Shown here piece by piece: positions 1 through 12,100 of a stretch of DNA of 64,000 nt. Origin of the DNA: Sebastes aleutianus. Its lineage: Eukaryota > Chordata > Actinopteri > Perciformes > Sebastidae. Positions within the stretch are counted from its first letter, which is position 1. Each line of letters starts with the position of its first letter. The stretch spans positions 26,947,253 to 27,011,252 of the forward strand of contig CAKAKS010000068.1 of NCBI GenBank assembly GCA_916700875.1, given 5' to 3'. The notes under the pieces were generated by a model that was not told where the DNA came from, did not search any database, and saw only the letters and a program-made list of their open reading frames with translations. A program made the translations under genes and the position numbers.

Positions 1-3000
1 AATAGTCACACATGCCACATTGTTGTCAAAGAGCGTAATGAAGTGTAATCTATTCATCCATTATATTTTGAAAGCCATTTATACTTCACTGCCCCATCTA
101 GACGAATACATCTGACTTTTGAGTGTATGAATCTGTTAATTTACGCATTCACACATTGACAATTTTTTCTTTTGCCAGCTGTCCTTCCTGCATTTGTCAG
201 CTTCAACTGTTCCTTTTAGTCTGGATTATGTGTTTAACTTCTTCGTATTTGTCTAATATCATAGTTTGCTCTTGGTTTATAAAATATGCTCTCTGCTGAC
301 AGTAGACTTGTCTATGTTTGTGATTGCTCATATGCTGCAAACACCGCCCCTTTCATGTGAACGTGCTCGTAGCCAGATTGAGAAACCCTGGGTTGATTTA
401 CCGAGTTAATAACCACCGCCATAGGACCGCTTAGCGGGATCTCGGTTGTTAGGGTTAGTTAAGCCAGATAAGGAGAAGATACCCTGGGTACTCGCTTCAT
501 AGTACAGACCTCTGCTGGCTATAGTTGATGTTCGGTCTGATAATTCGTTGAACAAACTAAATTCTTGTTAAATAAATAATATATATATTTTTTTCTTATA
601 TCAAGATCTGTTGCTCAGAGATTCAGACTCCATGTGGTCCTAAGTCTCGCTGGGTTCCAGCTCCCATCATGCATTGGGGTCCGACAACTGTCCAGTTATC
701 TACCAGTTTGTGTCTGCTCACTGATGAAGTAGCTGCCCTCCGATACGCATGGAGAGACTGGCCCTGTGACTTTAAAGCCTGTCCAATCTACAGCGCCAGC
801 AGGATTTTACCTGCGCCTCCTTTTATCGCCAACCGCCATTCAACCAACGGAAACCTGGAGCTGTGAGAAGACAAAGTGATGAAAGACGTGTCTTTTTGTT
901 TCTTTAGATCAAAATATGGAGCCGGATTTACCAGATCGTTCAACAAGATTATTGACACTGAAAGTGATAAGACAGTGGATTGTTATTGTGAGAAATTAGC
1001 TAAACTTAGCAAATATTTTTGTTTTTCATAGACATAAAGCTTTTTTAAAGGGAGGGATTTTTTACTTGACTATCAGTTTGTTTTAATTTCTTCCTTGTTT
1101 AGATTGGTTTGGGTCGGTTTAACTCTAGACAGTCAATTTGTGTTAGTAAGTAAATCGTCTCAGGGGCAGTGCCAGATCCCACGAAACCGCCTGTAGTTCA
1201 TGGCATCTGGATTCCAAGATTACCTTAACACTTATTGTGTGGTCAGAGTTTTCCTTCATCATCCACACTTAAGTGCCTCATCTCATCAGAATAACGGTAC
1301 ATGAATAATGTAATGTCTTTGGTTGTTTTAATTTTTTTAAATTTTTTTTATAGAGATTATTCTTGTTTTTTTAAAGTGCCTATTGGAGCTTAGAAACCCT
1401 CATGGCAGAAGGGTATATATAATTTTGATTACACTGTTTACAATCTATGCACTGACAACCACTGCCAATAACAGCTGAACTGCATGTAGAAAAGCATGAC
1501 AAACGTTTTATTTGAACAAAACTCTGGATTTACAACACAAATGGCACTTTATACATTTTTGTGTGTTTATACACACACACTTTTAACATAATCTACACAA
1601 ATAAATGACAAATCAACTAAGTGTGTGTGGGTGTATTACATTCAAAGCCAATGCTTTTACTTCAAATTAAAACAGATGGAAATGCAATGAAATTATTGAT
1701 TATTCAAACATGATCTACTGTTGTTTAAACTGGAATTATTTTTTAAACTGCAACTTTAAGTCAACAGTTAGATACCAATGCAACAGTGTGTCATGCACCA
1801 AAACTTATATTATTATTATATATGGGAAGGAAAGCATAATAAACCTGTTTTTCACTTTTTCTGTGGAATTCCAAATTAGTTAAAAAAGGTTAATGTCAAC
1901 TGGGACTCTTTTTAAAACCCAACACGTGTTTACATACATACAAAAATGCAACTGTCAATACAGAGGTGTTGGGTTTATGTTGCTATTGGCACCTTAAGCA
2001 TAAAGTTAACTCAACAGCCACATCCAGTATATTAGCATCAACCATGCTAGCACACCTCCCCAGTAATGCTGTCTGGGCAAAGAGACGCTAGATGCCGCCA
2101 TTTTGGACTGAAAACGCCAATGAGTCCATACCCATGGATGTATAAAGAGACGTCTGTAAATCAGAGGATAATTGGTTTTTTTTAGGTAAATCAACTTCTC
2201 AGTACGAACACTTAAATATTCCTCATTTAAATTGTTATGTCCTAAAATGTTGTAAAATTAACTAATGGCTGAATCCAGAGTTATTTTCCATCATAAACGT
2301 GCATCAGACCTACGGGACTGCACCGCCCTGCACGCTCTTATGACATATCCGGTTCTGCCAGCTTCCTGCTAGCTGTCTGCGGCTGTAATAATGGACATAT
2401 TGGCTGTAATTCATCACTTTTATGATCTTATAATACACCCATGGGCTGTATGCTGTAAGCTTGTACCGTAGTGGATGTATTAACGTCTCTGTTCCCAAAC
2501 AACCGGCTATCAGCCAGTAGCTAGTAGTGCTAGTAGCATGACATTAACAGAATTTAATGTAATTGTAGGCTATTTACTAACACGCAGGGCACAACCTCTT
2601 ATACATCCATGGTCTGTGGTCTATTGTACATCTATTTTGGAGGTCCTTGACATGAAAAAGTTTGAGATTGCTCTAAAAATCTGTGTGCTGGATTTTTTTA
2701 ACTTCCATTTATGTCCATCGCTCACTTTATGCTCCTCTGGGAAGCAACTGGGCAAAGAAGTTTAATAAATAAATATTTATACTAGTATGCATATTTATAT
2801 ATATTTTTTTTGTTCAACACAGACCATTTTGGTAGAGATATTAAAATTACAACAATAGAATAAAATTAATTTTGTTTTACTTTTGTACGGCACTTTGTAG
2901 CAGACGTAGTCGCTTTCAGTCCAAAATGGCGGAGGCGTAGCTTTGCTGCTGGGCGCTGACGTTGCAATGGAACGACCAATTGACTTTCACTTCTTAGCAA

Positions 3001-3168
3001 TATACGTTCTTTGGTCTGGGATGAATATCAAAGGTTTGAGTCACTGTACACTTCTGTTTCCTGAAGTACCGAACCAGGATGGAAAAGGTGGACAAACATT
3101 GTCGGCTTTGAAAGTAAGAGTGAAAGTTCAGGAGGATTGAGGTCACATATGACCTCGCACTTGTCGAA
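1..3168. other. Gene-free left flank with repeat fragments
   Basis: No exon with family similarity was recognised. AATAAA for the minus strand occurs at 1507-1512 and could end a long TBRG1 3' UTR or be chance. CA-rich stretches lie near 1560-1640. The phrase CAGTCCAAAATGGCGG occurs at about 2913-2928 and, inverted, near 2095-2112, suggesting arms of an inverted-repeat element between about 2080 and 3000. Short frames here look like chance. Confidence 0.4.
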
Positions 3169-6100
3169 TCAGGAGCTGAAATATGAGGTGGAGGGCTTCA
3201 TGGTCGGGGAGGTCAGGTGGTGCTGATGAGAGGAGCTAGGGGACGGCGGTGCCTGTCCTGAGGAAAGACAGATGGATAAAATAAATAGTAGAAGAGTCAC
3301 TGTCAGTGCTGAGCGATCGTCATGTCAGCATTTGAAAATACAAGAGATAACAAAACTAAAAGTACTTTGAAATATTTGGCATTTTGGCCATGCTTTTATT
3401 TTGAAATCCTAATACTTACACACTGTGACTCCTGTAAGACAGTGCACTTTTATTTTTCAGCTAACCTAGCCACACTTATGATATATTATTTACAGTAGAG
3501 GCCTGGAGGAGCAGTTGGTTAAGGAGGGTTATTCACACACACACTCCAGCAAAGCAACGTATAACTGAGCAGCTTCACTGCTCCGCTCAGACATTTTGAC
3601 AGCAAGAAGACACAGTTTTTATTTGTTTCCCCACCAAGGGATTCTAACCTGTGACATCCTAGCCACAAACCCAGCTGTTAAACCTGAAGGCTACCCAGGT
3701 TCATACATGATTAATGGACACATAGGAACCAGTCTGTACTGCTTAACAAAACATGAGGTAATCTACACTACAGCCAAGATAAACACATCGGCAATATGGA
3801 AAACTGATATATATATAGCAACCTGTTATGTGCTCCGTCTTGATGTTGTCGTCAAAGCCCTGGTGTCTCTGGTAAGCCTCAAAGTTGACCGAGGCGTCGT
3901 CCTCTGATAGGCTGTGAGGAACCTGGCCATCACTACTGCGACACACCTCAAAACGTATCCATCGGTAGCTAAATAAGAAACAAAAAAAAACATCTAATCA
4001 TTCAGAAATCTAAACTCATAGAGAATATAAATTGGTTGAACCTTCGTGTGTTCATTCATTCATTCAACCTTTATTTATACTCGAGAGATCATTGAGGGGC
4101 GATCCTCATTTACATCGAGTCAATTACAAAACAAAGAAAAGGAAAACAGAACAACAACAATGAGATATACAAACAGAGAAGATGCAGTATCATTCTAAAA
4201 AATAATAAAAGCCTTTAAAACTTTTGGATTAGGAAAAGTAATTATTATTAAATAGATACATTCGGATATTTAAGATAAGCAGAAGTTGGGAAATTCAAAT
4301 TTCTAAAATGTCCAAAAGGTCTGAGTGAATTGATTTTAAGGAGTTGCTGTATTTAGTTCCAGGAGTCAGGAGCACTGAAATTAAGTGCAGTTTTTCCAAG
4401 TTCAGACGTAGTTCGCAGGAGACCGCCAGTAGAGCGTGTCTGATAAAACCCTTCTGAGTGACGGCAGTTCTGAGAGGTTATATGGTAATTTACCGGTAAG
4501 GGCTTTATAGATAAAAAGATACCGGTGAGTATCACGTCTCTCTCGGAGAGAAGACCACCCAACCTTGTCATATAAAATACAATGATGTGTACCACAGATA
4601 TCACCGGTGATAAATCTCAAGGCAGAATCATAGACCGAGTCCAGAAGTTTAAGAGCTGAAGAGGATGCCGCCTATAAATCACCGTAGTACAAAACTGACA
4701 CGAAAACGTCCTCAACAACCCTTTTTCCTCAAAACGTGTGAAAGATAGTTTTATTCCTGTAGAAATAGCCAACCTTTTGAGTTGGCACACAAGATTATGG
4801 ATGTGAAATTTGAATGAGAGATATTTTTATTCTCTGACTCTCAATCAGAAGTCCGTTCGCAGTAGAAATATTAAGACCGGTATAGTCTATAGCAGTGATT
4901 CTCAAAGTGGGGTCCGTGGCAGTCTGCCAGGGGGTTGTCAGATTCATTCAGTTAAATCATCATGATATCATTTTTTTTTTTACAAAAGGCTTCATAGTTC
5001 AACAAATAATATTTAAATGTTTAAATGTACAGTATTATAGTTCATAAATTACATTCTGATCTAACAAATCTATAACTCTTGAAAAATCTGCAAATGTGTT
5101 TGATTAATATCTTTCAAGTACATTCTCTGGTTTTGTTCTTTCACATAATTAAGATTATAGAAGTGTAAAACAATAGGCTATACATCAAATTATTCCAAGT
5201 GGTTCTCTATCTTGTAAAGGGTCCATGGCTGAAAAAAGATTGAGAACCTCTGATCTATAGCTCTGGCTCTGGAAAATAGCATGAACTTTGTTTTATCAGC
5301 ATTTAGTGTAAGTCTTTGGTCTTTAAGAGCACCTTGCAGAGTGTTAAGGAACGGTAAAGGTATGTAAAATATATCAACATGATTGAAATATATTATATCA
5401 TTCAATGTTTAATATAATAGAATATTTATATCTTTAATCTTCAGTAAGAAGATGTGTAGTATTGGTTAAATAAGTAAATAAGTAATAGACAATCAGCTCC
5501 CAACAAAATGTAAATTCACTCTGCATAACTCAGTTTGCATGTTTCCTTAAATGTTACTCCTGACTTGTCAATGTTTACTTTCTAAGGAAACTTTTAAATT
5601 ATTCAACGTCTTGAAAGATCATCATATTAATGCTTTGCATCTGGGAAAACAGGTTGGAAAATATGTTACAGTTTATAATAATTATTGTAATTAAATGGCC
5701 CATCTGTAAAATCCCCTTTTAGTCCCTGTGGAATGGTTTTCCTAAAGTTATCACACAACCTACAGTAAGTTCTTGTTTCAGTAATGAAAACATTACTGAG
5801 TACAACAAGTCTTCTGCTTTACAGTTGAAGTCTAAGATGAAAACAAATCTCATTCATATCTTTAAAATGATAGTGTCTGCGTGCTAAGGGCATGTTGTGT
5901 GTTGAATTTACTTGCTACATTTGCGAGCTCCAGGACAACTCTGGATGAGGTTCTGGATGGTCGGGTGTGAGAAGCCAAAGAAGTCGGCTCCTGACGGCAC
6001 GATGGGCGCCACCGACCTGGAACTAAGAAAAGTTAAAAAGTTATAAAATAAAGTTGACTTGGCTTTCTGAAAATATTTATCTTGGACATATGGCGGACTT

Positions 6101-9100
6101 TTTCTAGACTAACACCAATCATCACAATTATCACAAGCCTTTGTGGTGAACTTTGGTACCTGACAGACGCGATGGCCTTCAGCAGATTTGAGTGGCACGT
6201 CAGGGCCGATGAGGCCACGATGGCGTTCTGAGGATCTTCTTCAGGCACAATCTCAAACTGAGGGGACAATATTGGATTGCATGTGTCAAAATCATCTTTA
6301 TTTTCTTTAATATACTATTTACATCTGAAAACGAGGGTCAAAAGAATGATGATGGACTTGGGTAACGACTGTGTGCGTACCTGTGGACCTGCTCCCCCGT
6401 CCTTGATCTGGCAGGTGTAGAGGCACTGCTGTTCGGGGTTTTTCATACTGGCAAAGACTCGAGTGCTGCAGAAGCCCACCGGGTAGATGGCACACTCATC
6501 ATGGAACAACATCCTGTCTGTGATGATCTGAAGAGCAGCCACAAGTTTACATTAGGTAAAACACACTTTAGAGAGGCTGTTATAGACATTATTTATTTAG
6601 TGAACTCCCATCTGATGGACAGTAGGGATGGGACGATACAGGATTTTATTGCGGATCTCAATTTTCATTATAAGGATAATTGTTAATATCCTCACAAGGG
6701 ACTCAAAAGAGCTGTCTAGCTCGCTATCATAGCAGAGAAGTTAAAAATAGAGCCTGATTTTAAAAAACATAGGGATTATCATGTAAGAAAGAACAGACTC
6801 ACAATACTGCTATTTTGTATTTATACATTATTTAAGCTATGACATGTGAGTCAAGCCGGACACTGACCTCTCCCAGGCTGTAGACGGTTAAACCTCCCAG
6901 TACAATGGGGAAGACGGGACGACCGGACGAGTCCAGAGGGATGGGCTGCACCAGTTTCCGAGATCCGTCTGCGAGCTTTCTCTTCTTCGACATCTTCTTT
7001 GGAACTGAAGAAACATGAGAGGATAAAATGATGAGTCTTGTAAGGTGAATGTAACCCATTCAAATCACAAATATACTTGACCGTAGAACTCACGTTCCTC
7101 CTTCCCATTTTCCCTGCCTCGCTCTTTCCTTTCCTTCTTGGGTTTTTTAAGAAGTCCCTCTTCCCCTGTTGACACCACTGATGCCAGGTTGTGACCCCCA
7201 GAAAGGCCAGAAGCCCCCGCAGGGCCTGAGGTTAATGCTGCAGGCGGCACCGGTGGATGAGAGCTTGAGCTGGGTGTTGGCAGCATCTCTCCCTCTGACA
7301 AAGACTGATACTGCAACAACGACTTCAGTAAAAACCTGGAAATGAGAATTAATATGAATATCAATGATTCATGTTTCTTTTTTAACCTTTTCCACTTCAG
7401 CCCTCAAGGAATGGAAGAGGTTAAAGGTGACATGACATGACAAAGGTGCACAAAGTGGCACTTGACTATCACGAAGCCCCACTTTTTAGAATCACAACAG
7501 CACATCCATCATGTACAAGAGTAAAAACCTGGATTAATTGAGATTAATAAGAAGGTCCTTGCTGAACACATACATTTCTAGAACATTATAGGGAGCATAA
7601 GCATAGCTGAAAGATGTCCACTCACCTCCGCTCCTCCTTAGCTCTCAGAAACTTCTCCTCCAAGTGGGCAACTTCATCACAGAGAGCTGCATTCTCCTGT
7701 AACAGTATTACAACACAGATAATTAAAGAGGCGTGCATCTAAACGGGTAAATGTTCTCACCAATAACAATTTGACAACACCATACCATATGTGCATGATG
7801 TGAAAGAAAACTTAAAATATATATGACTAGTCATAGCTTTTTAAGAGTCAATAGTTTACTCACAAATATCATGGCACGGGCAGCTTTGCGCAGTCTGAGG
7901 TACTTGAGGTGGTACTTTTCATTTTGTTTCTTCCGAGGACCTCTCTTCATCTTGGTCCTGTGCTCTGAGGAACTGGTGGGCGATGGGAAGGCGGGCGCCG
8001 AGGCTCCTGAGCCAGAACTGGAGATGGTATTGTGCTGCGGAGAGCCGAGGAAAGACTGGGTGGTGAAGGCCTGCAGGGCCTGCTGCCTCTCCTCATCCGT
8101 CTGTGAGGAAACAGAGGAAGACAGAGATCTGCTCATGTGCACCAGCAGGACCCGAGGCAGATAATGCTTGTGTGTACGGAGGACAGAACCTGCCAAAATA
8201 AAAACATTGACTGAATAAATAAATTAATTTACTCGATAAATAAATAAATATGCCATAAAATGGATCAAAAATAAGATTAAAAACAGATATAGGCATTAAT
8301 TAATTCATAAAATGTGACATAAATTGATATTTCTTTTTTACTCTGTCCCCATGATACACGTTGAATGACAGCCAACTCATTTGCATAATGAGGCAGAAAT
8401 GCATAAACAAATTTATAAAGAAAAGAATACAGAAATAAATAAGTTTGGGGAAATAAATAGGGGGAAAAATGCAAAGGTAAATCATGCATAAATAAATAAA
8501 TAATTTAATAATGAATAATTAAAAAGAAATTTAAAATAAATAGAAAATTATTATATATTATTTATTTAAAAGTTAATAAAAATAAATAAATAAATGAAAA
8601 ATTAAATAGAAGAGTAGATAGGGGAATTAATACAAAGGTAAATAAATAAAGAAGAAAAATTAAAACAGAAAAATCAATTTATGTCACATTTTATCAATTA
8701 ATTAGTGCCTACATCTATTTTTTATATTATTTTTGGTACATTTAATGGCATATCTATTTATTTATCGAGTCATTTATTTATTTATCTTTTTTTTTTTTTT
8801 TTTGGTAGTTTCCGTCCTCCGTGTGTGTAGCCTTCAGGATGACAGATGAAAATACAGACTCAAATGTAAACGATAAAACAACACTGATGGAGCTCACACT
8901 TAAACTGCTGCATGACAAACAATGAAAGTTACTGAAAACAAAATGTGCACGAGAGCTTCGAAACTGAAGAAATTCAAATACAGATTTTATTTATACTCTG
9001 AATTTATCTCAGAACTCCTCCGAGAGGATTCTCCTTTTACAGTTATATCCCTTTTCACTCTGAAACAGTCTGTCAACTCTGCAGCTCAGCTTCAAGGATG

Positions 9101-12100
9101 TAAATATGGCTACTATAGTAGTTAAAGGAGTATTAAGGGATTATGTAATGCTTACTGTAGCTATAATTAGATATTAGGAGTGACTTCTAGCGTCTCTTCT
9201 GGATCATGCAGATGCATTACCCCTCATGTCCTTTAATCAAATTTTAATAAGGTAAGGAGATAAATAGCAGATATGACATTACACCAGCTTATCAGAGTGC
9301 CGTATACAGGGCTCAACAATAAGGATTGCCCGCTTGCCTGGGGCAAGTAAAATGCCACTTCGTGCTAATAAATCCAGCAACTCACAACTGGAGCTGATAA
9401 TGAAAGTAGCTAAGGAGTGAGCCTTCTCGCTTCCTTCTCATCTCTGTTGAGAGTTGCACAACACTGAGAGAAAATGACGGCGGTTAAATACAAAGTTTAT
9501 GAGCTGAAGCGCAACCGAGCATTACTATTATCCTGGAAACAGGGTTATATGGGGTGGCATTCCCGGATTTATTTACTTCGATAAAGATTAAACATGACAA
9601 TTAACTTTAGTCTTTGGTGTTATTTGATAACTGCTAATAAATACATCAAGTTGTAAAGGAGCAAGTAAAGACTGACTTTGAGCAAGTAGATTTCTGACCC
9701 ACTTGCCCGATCAACATTAATGTTGAACCCTGCATGTAGCATTGAATCTCCACTGCAAAAACCCTGCACCTACCACTTTTAATGAATACAGTTGTATATT
9801 ATATAACTACAGTTCTGGACCTAGGTCTTGTGTGAACAGCAACGCCTCAGTATTTCTCCATGACCAATAGTCTGGCATAAAAGGTCAAATGCATTTTCAG
9901 TATCCCTTTACATATTTGGGTTTTGTGTGAAATAGGCATTAGTGTCCCATTTAACTCACCAGCAGTGCAAAGACTCCGTTTCTGTTCTCAATCCTCTTGA
10001 ATCTCCTGCTGCCTTTTTGTGTCTGAAACATAATGTGAGACTGAGGCCAATGCACGCGGCTGGAAAAGCCAAATTTGATTCCCCAAAAGCTGGGGGTCAT
10101 TTTAGATGAATTCCACCATTATTATTAGATACAGCAGGTTCAAGGCGTCGGAGCACAGAGCATCCTTTGTTCTGACAACAGCGCAGAGATGTCTGCCTCT
10201 TTTTTAAAGTTGAAGTGAAATAAGGTCAAAGAAGCAGGATGGAAAAACATGGAGAAAGAAAAATAAACAGCAACAGAAATACAGATGATGCATGTACTGT
10301 ATCAACACAAATGTTAAATGGAGGTGCAGGTTATTAAACTCAACAGCAGAGGTTGCTGTCAGACTGCGTCTTGAACGTCCTCCTTACCTCTCGGTACATG
10401 ACGGCCTCCAGGCTGGATTTTGCACTGCCAAGGAGAGAACAACAAGATAAGCAGAGTCTAAATGTAGACTGAGGAACAAGTTTACTCAAGAAATTCATGA
10501 TTTGGCTTAACATATGAGTGCAATGGGCAATAATATGTGTGGTAAATTGAGAGGATTGCTGTACTTGGATTGAACAAGCCCCCTGTCGATGATTCTCTGT
10601 TTAATCTCCTTTATGTGCATGGGACGTCCAGCTTCTTCCAAGACAATCTACATGAGAAAAAAAGGAGGAACAAAAAAACACTATCACAGCAGTTGATTGT
10701 GTTAAATGTTATTAATAACATCAAAGTGAAATATGATGTATAAATAGCAGATACCTGTGCAGCATCGAGCCATGTAAGGTTTGGCTTCTCTGCTATTTCA
10801 CTTGGTGGTTCGCTGCAAATAGAAAAAAGTTTGGTATCATCCAGTGTAGCATTATTACTTGATTTATTGGCACTTTGGAAATCATTACTTGTGAAATCAA
10901 AATTTTAGGGCAGATATCGATCCATATTTCAATAAGTAGTAAAACTGCAACAGAAAATGAATAATGCTGGCAACTGCGATTGCGCCGTAGGAGGTACTGT
11001 GTATATATTTTGAATATTGTGTGTGATCGCTTGATACCAAATGATGTGACTCAGCCAAAAAAAGACAGTTCAGAATTGCAAAGCACTTCTCCACTGTTGT
11101 TTAGGAGACAGTTTAGTATTAAATCATTGAATCAAATCTGTTTTATAATGTGATTCCCTGTGAGCACAAAACTACACCCAGTGACTATACACTCATTTTG
11201 GCACACTTTGGAATCCAACTACCACAGCTCTGACCCCAGACGCATGTTGAGTGGATTATACTGCATCATAGACTACAAAGAGAAAAACAGAGACATTGTT
11301 CTGACACTGTTCTGGCAGAGGTGTTCACCAACATTTTCAACCTCTCCCGGAGTCAGTCTGTGGTCCCCACCCTCTTCAAGACATCCACAATTGTTCCTGT
11401 CCCAAGAAACCAGTCGCCTCTTGTTTAAACAACTACCGCCCTGTCGCACTGACATCAGTCATCACAAAGTGCTTGGAGCGACTACTCAAAACCCACATCT
11501 GCTCCTCTCTTCCCGACACCTTGGAATCTCTTCAGTTTGCATATAAACCAAACAGGTCCACGGATGATGCATTCGCCTTGGCGACACACACTGCACTCAC
11601 CCACCTGGACAAAGGGAATACGTATGTGTGACTACAGCTCGGCAATTAACACTATTATTCCCTCAAAACATGTCACTAAGCTCGCTTATCTTGGACTGGA
11701 CATACAGCTTCCTGATGGGCAGGCCCCAGGTGGTGAGAATTGAGACTGTACTGCAAAGCACAGCTAAAATGTCATCTTTAAGTTGGCTCGGCTCACGACA
11801 CAAGTATCCAGGGTCTCCTCACGGACAGTGATGAGACGGCTTACAGAGAGGAGGTGAAGACACCACACAGCTGGTGCCAGGACAACAACAGCAGCAGCTT
11901 CAAATTCCTCAGTGTGCACATCAGCGAGGAGCTCTCGTGGACACTACACACGGACACAGTGACCAAGAAAGCTGGCTAGTAGCTCTACTTCCTGAGAAGA
12001 TTGAGGAAGTTTGGCATGAATGCCAGCATCCTCACGAACTTCTACAGGTGCACCATCGAAAGCCTGCTGACGGGCTGCATCCCAGTCTGATACGGGAACT

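Noticed and set aside
440..470. GTTAGGGTTAG as a telomere-like repeat
   Set aside because: Fewer than two full TTAGGG units; the same short phrase near 34560 is part of a dispersed repeat.
7823..8164. 113-codon plus-strand frame
   Set aside because: Antisense of the TBRG1 exon 8100-7864; only the minus strand matches TBRG1.
8277..8489. Minus-strand frames of 60-70 codons rich in Phe, Tyr and Leu
   Set aside because: They come from the AT-rich interior of the MITE at 8176-8822.
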